A stretch of 64,000 bases of DNA from Clavibacter sp. GTDB lineage: Bacteria > Actinomycetota > Actinomycetes > Nanopelagicales > Nanopelagicaceae. Below the pieces are notes generated by a model. That model was not told the origin of the DNA, made no database searches, and worked only from the letters and a program-made list of their open reading frames with translations. Below are positions 36,207 to 48,805 of the stretch, piece after piece. The DNA lies in contig BGOH01000003.1 in assembly GCA_003569145.1 (NCBI GenBank), positions 1 to 64,000 of the forward strand, read 5' to 3'. Position numbers and translations under genes: made by a program. Positions within the stretch are counted from its first letter, which is position 1, and every line of letters begins with the position of its first letter.

Positions 36207-36859
36207 TGGCAGAGAGATACTCGCTAACCGATGGCCTAATTGATAGTAATGAGTTAATCGAAAGAGCAGTTGCCTCTCTTCGAGATGGCAAGCTAATCAT
36301 CGCCCCACTTGAACATGGATATGTGTATTTAGCAGATGCCTTCAATCATGGCGCAGTAAAGAAAATTCATAAACTACGTCAATCTCCACCAGCAACTGCG
36401 GCGCAGGTAATAGTTGGAGATGTAAAAACTGTAAAAGGTATTTCTCTCCAATTCGGTGAAACAATTACTGCGCTTGCAGAAAAATTCTGGCCCGGTCTTT
36501 TAACTATTAATCTCACCCCTGCTCAAGGTTTAGTCTGGGATTTGGGAGATGCAAGAGCCTTAAATGAAATTTCAGTTCGAGTGCCAAATGCAGAATTTGT
36601 TCGAAGCGTTGCACTTGCCTCAGGTCCACTAGCTGTTGGAGCAGCCTGCCTATCTGGAAGACCTGTTCCAAGAAAATCTACTTTCTTTCCAGCTTTAGAT
36701 AGTGATTATGCAGCGCTCTTTGATCTAGGTGAACTGCCAGAGGGGCCAAGCTCTACCGTTATTGCCATTGAGCAAGAAGGGGCAAGGCTTGTTCGCGCGG
36801 GAGCAATATCACTTGCCGACTTGCGCTCTGTTTCTGCCAATATTTCAGTTCCCGCCTAG
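36206..36859 (+). CDS. Divergent TsaC/Sua5 (YrdC)-family protein with altered active-site motifs
   Basis: Sua5/TsaC makes threonylcarbamoyl-AMP for tRNA t6A. The position after prmC and the length (217) match the actinobacterial gene, and VWDLGDARA, FWPG and SSTVIAI align with it. However, the usual PTDTVYG is PLEHGYVY, the KGR..MP segment is KLRQSPPAT, and the SSANISG ligand loop is GAACLSG. Three substrate-contacting motifs are thus changed without frame disruption; the DNA reads smoothly. Either a canonical enzyme exists elsewhere and this is a paralogue with another role, or the lineage tolerates an unusual active site. I therefore give no gene symbol. Confidence 0.7.
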   Translation: MAERYSLTDGLIDSNELIERAVASLRDGKLIIAPLEHGYVYLADAFNHGAVKKIHKLRQSPPATAAQVIVGDVKTVKGISLQFGETITALAEKFWPGLLTINLTPAQGLVWDLGDARALNEISVRVPNAEFVRSVALASGPLAVGAACLSGRPVPRKSTFFPALDSDYAALFDLGELPEGPSSTVIAIEQEGARLVRAGAISLADLRSVSANISVPA

Positions 36860-36862
36860 GAT
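36857..36862 (+). promoter_or_regulatory. -10 box of glyA overlapping the upstream stop codon
   Basis: TAGGAT starts with the TAG stop of the upstream gene and ends 7 nt before the glyA ATG at 36870. This gives glyA a possible leaderless transcript independent of the rho-prfA operon. Confidence 0.5.
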
Positions 36863-36869
36863 TTAGGCC

Positions 36870-38135
36870 ATGTCAGAGACTTTCTTCGGTCCAGATTTCC
36901 AAGCCCTACAGGGACAAGATCCAGAAATTGCTGCAATTTTAATTTCTGAACTTGATAGGCAGCGCCAGAACCTGCAATTAATAGCCAGTGAGAATTTCAC
37001 ATCTCCAGCTGTTCTTGCTGCTCTTGGTTCAACTCTTTCAAATAAATACGCTGAAGGCTATCCAGGAAAGCGCTATTACGGAGGATGCGAAGAGGTTGAT
37101 AAGGCTGAAGTAATTGGAATTGCAAGAGCTAAAGAATTATTTGGGGCTGAACATGCAAATTTGCAACCACACTCAGGAGCAAGTGCCAACGTTGCGGTTT
37201 ATCAAGCTTTCACAAAGCCTGGAGATACCGTTCTTGCTATGTCTCTTCCACATGGTGGTCATTTAACCCATGGATCTAAAGTTAATTTCTCTGGTAAGTG
37301 GTTTAACGTTGAATCATATGGAGTAAGGCAAGATAACGAGTTAATTGATTATGACGAGCTTCGCGATATCGCGCTACGAGTAAAACCAAAGATGATCTGC
37401 TCAGGAGCCACTGCCTATCCAAGCTTGATTGATTTTAAAACAGTTAGAAGTATCTGTGATGAAGTTGGGGCAATTATGTGGGTTGATGCAGCTCACTTCA
37501 TTGGTTTAGTTGCTGGAAAAGCTATTCCTTCGCCAGTTGAATATGCAGATGTTGTTTCATTTACTACCCATAAAGTTTTAAGAGGTCCTCGAGGTGGAAT
37601 GATTTTGAGTAAAGCTGCTCATGCATCCGCCATTGATAAAGCAATATTTCCAGGGATGCAGGGCGGACCAATTATGAGCGCGGTAGCTGCAAAAGCTATA
37701 GCCCTAAAAGAATGTGCCACACCGCAGTATCAGGCCTATGCCAAGCAAGTAATTGTTAATGCGAAAGCACTCGCAAAGTCCTTAGAGGATGAAGGAATGA
37801 GAGCAGTATCTGGGGGAACAGAGACCCACCTAGCCCTCATAGATATTCGCTCAACTGGGGTTAATGGAAAAGTAGCAGATGAAAGATGCGGCCGAGCTGG
37901 AATTTCACTAAATAAAAATGCCATTCCTTATGATCCAGAATCACCTGCGGTAACAAGTGGAATAAGAGTCGGAACGCCAGCAGTGACTACGCAAGGCATG
38001 GGCACCGAGCAGATGCCAGTGATTGCTTCTTTAATCGCTCGCGCCATTAAAGATGGAGAAGATGAGGCAAAGATTGCTCAGATTCGTAAGGAAGTAAATG
38101 CACTAACTGCAAAGTTCCCTGTCTATCCAGCCTAA
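36870..38135 (+). CDS. glyA: Serine hydroxymethyltransferase
   Basis: Interconverts serine and glycine while charging tetrahydrofolate with one carbon. The 421-residue PLP enzyme has [42 protein letters not shown] and the PLP lysine in [14 protein letters not shown]. Length and motifs are standard. The ATG of the next gene starts at the last base of its stop codon region, so the wecA-like gene is co-transcribed. Confidence 0.97.
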   Translation: MSETFFGPDFQALQGQDPEIAAILISELDRQRQNLQLIASENFTSPAVLAALGSTLSNKYAEGYPGKRYYGGCEEVDKAEVIGIARAKELFGAEHANLQPHSGASANVAVYQAFTKPGDTVLAMSLPHGGHLTHGSKVNFSGKWFNVESYGVRQDNELIDYDELRDIALRVKPKMICSGATAYPSLIDFKTVRSICDEVGAIMWVDAAHFIGLVAGKAIPSPVEYADVVSFTTHKVLRGPRGGMILSKAAHASAIDKAIFPGMQGGPIMSAVAAKAIALKECATPQYQAYAKQVIVNAKALAKSLEDEGMRAVSGGTETHLALIDIRSTGVNGKVADERCGRAGISLNKNAIPYDPESPAVTSGIRVGTPAVTTQGMGTEQMPVIASLIARAIKDGEDEAKIAQIRKEVNALTAKFPVYPA

Positions 38136-39214
38136 TGCGCGAATACCTCTTAACTCTTTTAATCGCTGCAGTACTTACTTATATGTGCACTCCTCTGGTT
38201 CGCTCTCTTGCGCTGCGCTCAAAGGCTGTTGCATCAGTTAGAGAGCGCGATATTCATACGCTAGAAACCCCGCGTTGGGGTGGGGTAGCGATGTGGCTAG
38301 CCATGGGAGCAACATTAGTAATGGTAGGTAGCCTTAATTTAGTCGGTAAGGCTTACTCTCAAGAACTACTAGGAATATTTCTTGCTTCAACTTTTGTGCT
38401 ATTAATTGGCGCTTTCGATGATCGCTATGAATTAGATGCCATTACAAAGTTAGCAGGTCAAGGCCTGGCGGCAGCAATACTTTTGATTTTTGGAATTCAA
38501 ATTCTCTGGCTACCAATCGATGGAATCATTGTTCTTCCGACAAATATCGGTCAGCTATTAACAGTAGTTGTGGTTGTTGTAATTATTAATGCGGTTAACT
38601 TCATAGATGGTCTAGATGGTCTTGCTACCGGAATTGTTGGTATCTCTGCGGCAGCATTCTTTGGCTTCTCATATCTATTAGCTGTTGAAAATGGCTTTAG
38701 TCGAGCTGGCGCGCCATCTCTTGTTACGGCAATTGTCATTGGCTGCTGCCTAGGTTTTCTGCCACATAACACCCATCCAGCAAAGATATTTATGGGTGAT
38801 TCTGGATCGATGTTTCTAGGTTTACTACTTGCAGCATCAGCTATTACTTTGATGGGCCAAATTGATGCTAACGCGCTATTTGCAGAAAATATTGGACCTG
38901 CCGCTCTTCCACTTCTCTTGCCATTTGCAGTTCTTGCTATTCCATTACTTGATCTAGCGCTGGCAGTTCTGCGCAGAGTTAAATCGGGACGCTCGCCCTT
39001 TGCTCCCGATCAAGAGCATCTCCATCATAAGTTAATGGCATGGGGAAACTCGCAACAAAGAAGCGCAGTAATTCTCTATTTAGTCACCGCCATGCTTGCT
39101 CTTCCTGCGATGCTCTCAGCATTTATTCCATTATGGGCAGCGCTTTTAGTTGGCGCTCTACTGCTACTTAGCGCCATGATTACCACTAAGCGAGAGAAGA
39201 AGGTCAAGGCATAG
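38135..39214 (+). CDS. wecA: WecA/TagO-type polyprenyl-phosphate sugar-1-phosphate transferase
   Basis: Starts lipid-linked glycan synthesis by putting a sugar phosphate (commonly GlcNAc-1-P) on decaprenyl phosphate. The 359-residue protein has about eleven spans and the family motifs: [33 protein letters not shown] and DQEHLHHKL (the HxHH loop that separates WecA/TagO from MraY). Mycobacteria likewise carry this gene (rfe) directly upstream of the atp operon. The linkage product, arabinogalactan-like or another surface polymer, cannot be told. Confidence 0.92.
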   Translation: MREYLLTLLIAAVLTYMCTPLVRSLALRSKAVASVRERDIHTLETPRWGGVAMWLAMGATLVMVGSLNLVGKAYSQELLGIFLASTFVLLIGAFDDRYELDAITKLAGQGLAAAILLIFGIQILWLPIDGIIVLPTNIGQLLTVVVVVVIINAVNFIDGLDGLATGIVGISAAAFFGFSYLLAVENGFSRAGAPSLVTAIVIGCCLGFLPHNTHPAKIFMGDSGSMFLGLLLAASAITLMGQIDANALFAENIGPAALPLLLPFAVLAIPLLDLALAVLRRVKSGRSPFAPDQEHLHHKLMAWGNSQQRSAVILYLVTAMLALPAMLSAFIPLWAALLVGALLLLSAMITTKREKKVKA

Positions 39215-39640
39215 ATGGATATTGCATCATCTAATAAGCAGATGTGGCGCGGAGCTTTAAGCGCATCACTTGTTGCAACTGTAATCGCAATTGTCTTTTT
39301 TACTATTTATTTAGGCGCTCCAGGTTTTTTTGGAAGCGCACTTGCAAGTTTTGTGGTTTTGATATTTTTTTCCGTTTCAATCCTCGTTGGGATATTAAGC
39401 AGAAACTCAGATCCAATTTCAGTCATGGCCCTTGCCTTAATGTCTTATTTCACCAAGCTCTTGCTAATTGCCCTCTTTCTAATTGCGGTCACGCGTTTAA
39501 GTGAGCCTGACTCACTTGATAGGTCTGCCTTTGGGATAAGCGCTCTGGCAATCTCTGCCGCATGGCTATCTGGCGAGGTTCGGGCTTTCTTTAAACTACG
39601 ACTAGAGTTACCTCAACCTAAGAGCCAATCAAAGGAGTGA
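39215..39640 (+). CDS. ATP synthase protein I-like membrane protein
   Basis: A 141-residue protein with four membrane spans, at the position of the AtpI-like gene between wecA and atpB in mycobacteria. Such proteins are thought to aid c-ring assembly or ion handling. No catalytic motif is visible. It abuts the wecA stop and overlaps the next small gene by 4 nt. Confidence 0.7.
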   Translation: MDIASSNKQMWRGALSASLVATVIAIVFFTIYLGAPGFFGSALASFVVLIFFSVSILVGILSRNSDPISVMALALMSYFTKLLLIALFLIAVTRLSEPDSLDRSAFGISALAISAAWLSGEVRAFFKLRLELPQPKSQSKE

Positions 39641-39849
39641 TGATGAGCAGTAATGAGCCAAAAAGACCGAGCGAAGACAATGCCTTCTGGACCATCTTTG
39701 GATACATGCTCTCAGGGCTTCTAATCTGGGGCGGCATTGGCTGGGGGCTTGATCAATGGCTTAATACCGGCTTCTTCCTTCTGGCCGGCCTTCTTTTGGG
39801 AATGGGATCAGCTCTTTATCTAGTCTGGCTCCGTTTTGGGCGAAAGTAA
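39637..39849 (+). CDS. AtpZ/AtpI-like small membrane protein
   Basis: A 68-70-residue protein with two spans (FGYMLSGLLIWGGIGWGLDQ, then FLLAGLLLGMGSALYLVW) and the GxGxGxxLD-type turn typical of the AtpZ/AtpI family, which accompanies F-type ATP synthase operons. The real start may be the third Met at 39643. It overlaps the preceding gene by 4 nt. Confidence 0.75.
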   Translation: MMMSSNEPKRPSEDNAFWTIFGYMLSGLLIWGGIGWGLDQWLNTGFFLLAGLLLGMGSALYLVWLRFGRK

Positions 39850-39935
39850 GTAAGCCCCCTCGAATTTAAGTAAGGCAAGTAACCCTTTTGACCCCTATTT
39901 TGGCTAAATTGAATTTCTCAACCTGGCCTCTTGCC

Positions 39936-39961
39936 CATAGGGTTACCCCGTCTTCCCTATG
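39936..39961 (+). promoter_or_regulatory. Leader hairpin upstream of atpB
   Basis: CATAGGG pairs perfectly with CCCTATG around a 12-nt loop. It lies 35 nt before the atpB start and 22 nt before its ribosome binding site, in the 147-nt gap after the AtpZ-like gene. It has no T run, so it is more likely an mRNA-stability or translation element than a terminator. Confidence 0.4.
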
Positions 39962-39996
39962 AAATAAGGTCCAATAACGCTTCAAGGAGTTCTTTC

Positions 39997-40785
39997 TTGC
40001 TTAGTTATGCAGCCGAGGTTGGCAAGGATGAGGGATTTAATCCCCCCGATGCCGGAGACTTCAACCTCCCTCCATTCATTGAAGGTAATGAGTTTGCAAC
40101 TAAGCCAATTCTTCTAGTTTTTCTCTCAGTAATTTTGATTTCAATCTTCTTCATACTCGCCTCAAGAAAGGCAGCATTAGTTCCCTCAAAACTCCAATTT
40201 GCAGGAGAGTCGGTCTATTCATTTGTAAGAAATGATTTAGGTCGCGAAGTAATTGGCCATGAGTTTATGCGCTTTGTCCCATATCTATTTACTCTCTTCA
40301 CTTTCATTTTAGTGAACAACGTATTTGGAATTGTTCCTATGCTGCAATTTCCAACAATGTCTAGAATCTCATTTCCTTATGTTCTAGCCGCGTTCACATT
40401 CTTTATCTTTCATTATGTGGGAATCCGCAAACAAGGTTTCTTCAAATATATGAAAGAGATCATGTTCCTGCCAGGAATTCCAAAACCTGCCTACATCTTG
40501 ATCACCCCTCTTGAGCTTGCCACTTACTTCTTAGTTCGCCCACTGACTTTAAGTCTTCGTCTCTTTGCCAATATGTTTGCTGGTCACCTACTACTTTTGG
40601 TATTTATCTTGGGCGGAGAGCACTTGCTGCAAGGAGTAATTGGACTTAAATTGATTAGCCCATTTGCCTTTGCCATCGGTATTGCGCTGACATTCTTTGA
40701 ATTTATGGTCCAATGCCTGCAGGCCTATATCTTTACGCTTCTAACCGCTCTATATATCGCCGGAGCGTTAGCAGATGAGCATTAA
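39997..40785 (+). CDS. atpB: ATP synthase F0 subunit a
   Basis: Forms the proton half-channels against the c-ring. The TTG at 39997 is chosen because AAGGAG (39984-39989) lies 7 nt upstream and the longer frame has neither signal nor conservation. The ~262-residue protein has five to six spans, EFMRFVPYLFTLFTFILVNN, and the essential Arg in FVRPLTLSLRLFANMFAGH. It begins the structural part of the atp operon a-c-b-delta-alpha-gamma-beta-epsilon. Confidence 0.95.
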   Translation: MLSYAAEVGKDEGFNPPDAGDFNLPPFIEGNEFATKPILLVFLSVILISIFFILASRKAALVPSKLQFAGESVYSFVRNDLGREVIGHEFMRFVPYLFTLFTFILVNNVFGIVPMLQFPTMSRISFPYVLAAFTFFIFHYVGIRKQGFFKYMKEIMFLPGIPKPAYILITPLELATYFLVRPLTLSLRLFANMFAGHLLLLVFILGGEHLLQGVIGLKLISPFAFAIGIALTFFEFMVQCLQAYIFTLLTALYIAGALADEH

Positions 40786-40853
40786 ATAACCAGATTTACT
40801 CACGATAACGCTCGGTTATTGTGAAGGATAAAGAAGAAGGAAAGGTAAGAAAC

Positions 40854-41601
<748 letters not shown>

Positions 41602-41603
41602 AA

Positions 41604-42443
41604 ATGAGTAGAGCAATGGCAGCACTGGGTGGGGCGTCACGCCAATCACTTATCGCTGCTCGCAAATCACTTGATGAGCTCTTAAAGGGCTTATCTGCAG
41701 CAGAAGCATCTGCGCTCTCTGCTCATTTATTTGCCGTTGTTGCAACTCTTGATTCCTCAACTCCACTTCGCCGCGCGCTAACTGATAACTCAAGGGATGC
41801 TAATTCCAAAGCAGAACTTGCAAAAGAACTCTTTGCTAAGAGCACATCTGATCTGAGCATCAAGCTGCTAATTAGCCTCACCGCCCTTCGTTGGTCGAGC
41901 CCATCGAATCTTGGCGATGTAATTGAGCAATTAGCCGTTGAAGCTGAGGCATCAGTTGCTAATCAAAATAACGAGCTAGATCGACTTGAGGAGGAGATTT
42001 TTCAGTTCTCAAGAATCGTGGCTAGTGATCTCGAACTTCGTCAGATTCTCAACTCTTCAAAATATTCAAGTGAGGGCAAGCGAGTTCTTGTTGCAAAATT
42101 ATTGGCATCAAAGGTATGTCCTTCAACTTCAAGACTACTTGCCTCATTGGTAAGTGGAATGCGGGGAAGAAGTATTGAAAAAACCATCGCCTTTTATGCC
42201 AGCGCCGCTGCTGCAAGAAAGATGAGAGTAATTGCTCATGTTAAGAGCGCAGTTGAGTTAAGCCAGGCGCAGAAAGATAAATTAGCAAGCAGCCTCTCTG
42301 GCAAGATCGGACAGCCAGTGAGATTAAATGTTGAACTTGATCCAAAAGTTTTGGGTGGTCTATCCATCCGATTTGCAGATGAATTGATTGACGCCACAAT
42401 CGTCAATCGTTTGGCCGACGCGGGCAGAGCGCTCGCAGTATAG
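41604..42443 (+). CDS. atpH: ATP synthase F1 subunit delta
   Basis: Joins the peripheral stalk to the alpha3beta3 head. At 279 residues it is longer than the E. coli protein (~177) but close to other actinobacterial delta subunits, which have an extra N-terminal half. The family C-terminus is clear: [17 protein letters not shown] and [20 protein letters not shown]. Starts 2 nt after atpF. Confidence 0.94.
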   Translation: MSRAMAALGGASRQSLIAARKSLDELLKGLSAAEASALSAHLFAVVATLDSSTPLRRALTDNSRDANSKAELAKELFAKSTSDLSIKLLISLTALRWSSPSNLGDVIEQLAVEAEASVANQNNELDRLEEEIFQFSRIVASDLELRQILNSSKYSSEGKRVLVAKLLASKVCPSTSRLLASLVSGMRGRSIEKTIAFYASAAAARKMRVIAHVKSAVELSQAQKDKLASSLSGKIGQPVRLNVELDPKVLGGLSIRFADELIDATIVNRLADAGRALAV

Positions 42444-42457
42444 GGAGAGAAAAAATC

Positions 42458-44083
42458 ATGGCGGAATTAACGATTCGACCTGAAGAGATTCGTGATGCCT
42501 TAGCAAACTTTGTTAAGTCATACGATCCAGGTAGCGCATCACGCGATGAGATAGGTACCGTCGTGGTAGCTGGCGATGGCATTGCTCGCGTGGAAGGACT
42601 TCCATCGACAATGACTAATGAGCTTCTAAAGTTTGAAAATGGCACCTTAGGACTTGCGCTAAACCTTGATGTGCGCGAAATCGGTGTTGTTATCTTGGGT
42701 GAATTCACCGGAATTGAAGAGGGAACAACAGTTCGCCGCACTGGAGAGATTCTCTCGGTTCCAGTTGGTGATGGATTTTTAGGAAGAGTTGTTGACGCCC
42801 TCGGTCGCCCAATTGATGGCAAAGGCGAAATCAAGGCAGAAACTACTCGCGCACTTGAACTACAAGCCCCATCAGTTGTTCAAAGACAGCCAGTTAAAGA
42901 GCCATTAGCTACTGGAATTAAAGCAATTGATGCAATGACTGCAATCGGCCGCGGTCAGCGTCAGTTGATTATCGGCGATCGTCAGACTGGAAAGACTGCG
43001 GTTGCAATTGACACCATTATTAACCAGCGCGATAACTGGAGAAGTGGTGATAAGAAGAAGCAGGTTAAATGTATTTATGTAGCAATTGGTCAGAAGGGTT
43101 CAACTATCGCATCTGTTAAAGGAGCGTTAGAAGAAGCTGGAGCGATGGAGTACACAACAATTGTTGCAGCGCCTGCATCTGATCCAGCAGGATTTAAATA
43201 CCTCGCTCCTTACACCGGCTCTGCTATTGGTCAGCACTGGATGTATGGCGGGGGACATGTACTAATTGTTTTTGATGATCTCTCCAAGCAAGCCGAGGCT
43301 TATCGCTCAGTCTCACTCTTGCTTCGCCGTCCACCAGGTCGTGAGGCATATCCTGGCGATGTCTTCTACTTACACTCTCGTCTTCTTGAGCGCTGCGCAA
43401 AACTCTCTGATGAGTTAGGCGGCGGCTCAATGACTGGTCTTCCAATTATTGAAACAAAAGGTAATGACGTTTCAGCCTTCATTCCAACAAACGTTATTTC
43501 AATTACCGATGGACAGTGCTTCCTTGAAACCGATCTCTTTAACTCAGGAGTTCGCCCTGCTATCAACGTTGGTATTTCAGTTTCTCGCGTTGGTGGTTCG
43601 GCTCAGACTAAAGCGATGAAGAAAATCGCTGGTCGCCTCCGTCTTGACCTTGCACAATTTCGCGAGCTAGAGGCATTCGCTGCCTTCGGTTCAGATCTTG
43701 ATGCAGCTTCTAAGGCACAACTAGAGCGCGGCGCACGTTTGGTGGAGCTACTCAAGCAGCAGCAATACACACCATTCTCACTCGAGAGAATGATTGTCTC
43801 GATCTGGGCTGGAACCACAGGACAGCTAGATTCAATTCCAGTTGCTGATATCCGCCGCTTTGAATCAGAGTTTCTTGATTATGTTGGGCGCGAACAAAAG
43901 GCCATCTTTGATGTTATCGCTGAGAGCAAAGAGCTAACCGATGACACTGTTGCCAAATTGACCGCAGCTATTAATACCTTCAAAGAGCAATTTGCTTCTT
44001 CATCAGCATCTGCTGTTAATGAGGCCCCTGCTCAAGCAGAAGGCAGCGATGGCACCGAGCAGATTACGAAATATAAGAAGTAG
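42458..44083 (+). CDS. atpA: ATP synthase F1 subunit alpha
   Basis: Non-catalytic nucleotide-binding subunit of F1. 541 residues with Walker [12 protein letters not shown], the [20 protein letters not shown] region, and [23 protein letters not shown] ~25-residue Ser/Ala/Glu-rich extension follows the conserved C-terminus, as in other actinobacteria where such tails restrain ATP hydrolysis; the effect here is inference. GGGAGA lies upstream of the ATG. Confidence 0.97.
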   Translation: MAELTIRPEEIRDALANFVKSYDPGSASRDEIGTVVVAGDGIARVEGLPSTMTNELLKFENGTLGLALNLDVREIGVVILGEFTGIEEGTTVRRTGEILSVPVGDGFLGRVVDALGRPIDGKGEIKAETTRALELQAPSVVQRQPVKEPLATGIKAIDAMTAIGRGQRQLIIGDRQTGKTAVAIDTIINQRDNWRSGDKKKQVKCIYVAIGQKGSTIASVKGALEEAGAMEYTTIVAAPASDPAGFKYLAPYTGSAIGQHWMYGGGHVLIVFDDLSKQAEAYRSVSLLLRRPPGREAYPGDVFYLHSRLLERCAKLSDELGGGSMTGLPIIETKGNDVSAFIPTNVISITDGQCFLETDLFNSGVRPAINVGISVSRVGGSAQTKAMKKIAGRLRLDLAQFRELEAFAAFGSDLDAASKAQLERGARLVELLKQQQYTPFSLERMIVSIWAGTTGQLDSIPVADIRRFESEFLDYVGREQKAIFDVIAESKELTDDTVAKLTAAINTFKEQFASSSASAVNEAPAQAEGSDGTEQITKYKK

Positions 44084-44087
44084 ATAA

Positions 44088-46423
<2,336 letters not shown>

Positions 46424-46426
46424 AAG

Positions 46427-46690
46427 ATGTCAGATAAAACGCTAACCGTTGAGTTCGTAACGCCAGAGAAGCGAGTCTTCTCTGGCAAAGCGATCTCCCT
46501 CTCTGCTAGAACGCTAGAAGGTGATCTTGGAATATTGGTAGATCACGCACCACTTCTAGGGGTTTTAGTAGATGGCAAAGTCAGTATTGAGGGCGTTGAC
46601 GGCAGCGTGCAAGAGTTTGAAGTAAGTGGCGGATTCATCTCAGTTGCTAATAATCGCATTTCAGTTTTAGGTGAGAGTGCGACGCAATAG
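46427..46690 (+). CDS. atpC: ATP synthase F1 subunit epsilon, short form without C-terminal helices
   Basis: The 87-residue protein contains the whole N-terminal beta-sandwich (VEFVTPEKRVFSGKAISLSA; GDLGILVDHAPLLGVLVDG; FEVSGGFISVANNRISVLGE) that holds the rotor. It stops just after it, with no C-terminal helix pair; full epsilon subunits have about 120-138 residues. The next gene begins inside its last codons, so the shortness is built into the gene order rather than caused by a lost frame. The missing helices are those that brake ATP hydrolysis in other bacteria. Confidence 0.93.
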   Translation: MSDKTLTVEFVTPEKRVFSGKAISLSARTLEGDLGILVDHAPLLGVLVDGKVSIEGVDGSVQEFEVSGGFISVANNRISVLGESATQ

Positions 46691-47423
46691 CTTTTTCTTA
46701 ATCGCCCTTGCGCTCACATTGAGTGCTGGGCCAGCACTTGCGCATTACCCAGTCAATCTAAAGGCTTCACATAACACTGTCTCAAAGAGTCCAATTCTGC
46801 TTGATGGCACTATCTCATTTGCTGTTTATGCAGACTTTGCTAAGGCTAAAGATCAGCGAAGCGTTCGTTTTGCCTTGAAAGAAGGCGATGAATTAAACGT
46901 CGAATACTTGATTGTTGATGCGGCCCCAACTAATAAGTTAAAGAGCTCCCAACTTCCAGGAGTCACTATAACTACGCCATCGGGAAAGAAAATTATGATG
47001 AAGATTAATGAGCGTTCACCTTTTTATGAACCATATGGCAAGAAGAATTACTTCTTCCTCTCAAGAATCACCCAGAGCGCTGAAGCTGGAATTTACTCCA
47101 TCACAGCTACTGCAAAGAGAAAGTCATCTGCTGTCTTGGCAATTGGCAGAACTGAAACCAGGGGCGAGTATCTAGAAGTTGGAAGTAGCGCCAGAACTTG
47201 TCCAATAACATTGAAGAACGAGGATTTAATCTCAGAAGGTAGAGCAAACCAGTTGATCTCCATGAGCGAAGTAGAAGCAGAGGTTTGCGCAGCTGCTAAC
47301 TCTTGGATTTATCGTATTGGCAAAAAAGATGGTGAAGAATTTATGCTGACTAAGGATTATCGAACCAATCGAGTCACCGTAAGTGTTGAGTCAGGTTTTA
47401 TTACTAAAGTGAGCGTTGGCTAA
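46671..47423 (+). CDS. Secreted protein with an I78-inhibitor-like C-terminal domain
   Basis: Not a recognised named gene. The 250-residue protein begins with a signal peptide (RRNSFFLIALALTLSAGPALA, cut before HYP). Residues ~25-175 look like a beta-rich domain (ILLDGTISFAVYADFAKAKD, AGIYSITATAKRKS). The last ~60 residues (EVEAEVCAAANSWIYRIGKK, then FMLTKDYRTNRVTVSVE and ITKVSVG) resemble the peptidase-inhibitor I78 fold (DYRxxR followed by strand and G end). The GTG start lies inside atpC (overlap 20 nt), so it is translated with the atp operon. The function may be extracellular; a link to ATP synthase is only positional. Confidence 0.7.
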   Translation: MRVRRNSFFLIALALTLSAGPALAHYPVNLKASHNTVSKSPILLDGTISFAVYADFAKAKDQRSVRFALKEGDELNVEYLIVDAAPTNKLKSSQLPGVTITTPSGKKIMMKINERSPFYEPYGKKNYFFLSRITQSAEAGIYSITATAKRKSSAVLAIGRTETRGEYLEVGSSARTCPITLKNEDLISEGRANQLISMSEVEAEVCAAANSWIYRIGKKDGEEFMLTKDYRTNRVTVSVESGFITKVSVG

Positions 47424-47427
47424 AGCT

Positions 47428-48723
47428 TTAATCAACTCTAGTTACATCTGCTCCAAGTCCTTGAAGTTGCTGGGCAAAATCTGGATAGCCACGATCTATG
47501 TGATGGCCACCTTCAATAAAGGTTATTCCTTCGCTAACTAAACCTGCAAGAACAAGGCCCGCTCCAGCTCTAATATCTGAGGCAACGACAGGGGCTGAAG
47601 ATAGCTCTTTGATTCCAGTAATTGATGCGTGATGGCCATCAACTCTAATCTTTGCTCCAAGGCGCAAGAGTTCATTGACAAACATGAAACGTCCTTCAAA
47701 GACATTTTCAGTCACTAGTGAATCACCTTCGGCGATTGCATTTAAGGTGATTACAAAGGGCTGTAGATCAGTTGGAAATCCAGGGTAGGGCAGGGTTGCT
47801 ACATCGATAGCTGTTGGCCTTCTATCCATTTTCACTCTTATTCCATCGGAAATACTGGTGATTACCGCCCCTGCTGAAACTAGTTTTTCTAAAGGTAGCT
47901 CTAAATGTTCAGGCCTTGCGCCATGGATGCTGATGTCACCTAAGGTCATAGTCGCTGCAAATGCCCAAGTTCCAGTAACAATTCGATCAGAAATTGCAGT
48001 GTGAGTCGCGCCTTTAAGTGATTTAACTCCAGTAATAGTGATTGTTGAGGTGCCAAGTCCTTGAATATCTGCCCCCATGGCAATTAAGAAGTTTCCAATA
48101 TCAACAATATCTGGCTCTCTTGCAGCATTTTCAAGCGTGGTTACTCCTGATGCTAGAACTGCTGCGCTCATAATGTTTTCAGTAGCGCCAACGCTAGGAA
48201 ATTCAAGTTCAATCTGCGTTCCAGTTAATCCTTTTGCAGCGCTTGCAATGATGTAACCATGTTCGTTGTGAGCTTCAGCTCCAAGTGCGACAAGGCCCTT
48301 AGTATGAAAATCAAGTCCTCTTGAACCAATGGCATCACCGCCAGGAAGAGCAACTTCTGCTTTGCCAAGTCTTGCAACCAGTGGACCTAAAACATTTATT
48401 GATGCGCGAAGTTTTCTAACTGATTCATACTCCGCGCGATGACCTGGTGTTTCTGGCACATCAATTGTGATGCTCTTACTTTCAAAATCTCTAGATATTT
48501 TGCAACCTAGCGTCTCTAGTAGCTCTGCCATCATGGCAACATCTGCAATGTCTGGAACATTTCTAATCGTTGAGCTTCCTGGCGCAAGCAGTGAGACTGC
48601 CATTAACTTTAAAACCGAGTTCTTAGCACCAGAGATATAGACATCGCCAACTAATCGCGCGCCACCAACGACGCGGAAGCGATCGGGGTTTATCTGCCCG
48701 GCTATGGGATAGAGCTTGGCCAT
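47428..48723 (-). CDS. murA: UDP-N-acetylglucosamine 1-carboxyvinyltransferase MurA (Asp variant)
   Basis: First committed step of peptidoglycan synthesis, transferring enolpyruvate from PEP. 431 residues, two-domain EPT fold, with [15 protein letters not shown], the conserved [15 protein letters not shown] region, and the active-site loop [19 protein letters not shown]. The loop has Asp where most bacteria have Cys (GGCAIGxR). Mycobacteria and Chlamydia have the same change, which removes the thiol alkylated by fosfomycin. ATG start with GAGGAG close upstream. Convergent with the secreted-protein gene, 4 nt apart. Confidence 0.95.
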   Translation of the reverse strand: MAKLYPIAGQINPDRFRVVGGARLVGDVYISGAKNSVLKLMAVSLLAPGSSTIRNVPDIADVAMMAELLETLGCKISRDFESKSITIDVPETPGHRAEYESVRKLRASINVLGPLVARLGKAEVALPGGDAIGSRGLDFHTKGLVALGAEAHNEHGYIIASAAKGLTGTQIELEFPSVGATENIMSAAVLASGVTTLENAAREPDIVDIGNFLIAMGADIQGLGTSTITITGVKSLKGATHTAISDRIVTGTWAFAATMTLGDISIHGARPEHLELPLEKLVSAGAVITSISDGIRVKMDRRPTAIDVATLPYPGFPTDLQPFVITLNAIAEGDSLVTENVFEGRFMFVNELLRLGAKIRVDGHHASITGIKELSSAPVVASDIRAGAGLVLAGLVSEGITFIEGGHHIDRGYPDFAQQLQGLGADVTRVD

Positions 48724-48805
48724 AAACTCCTCTTAATTCCTTCCCAATTCCAAGTATTTGCCTACCTAAGTGGCTACATCGTAACGACTCTATTAGGGTG
48801 AGCCC

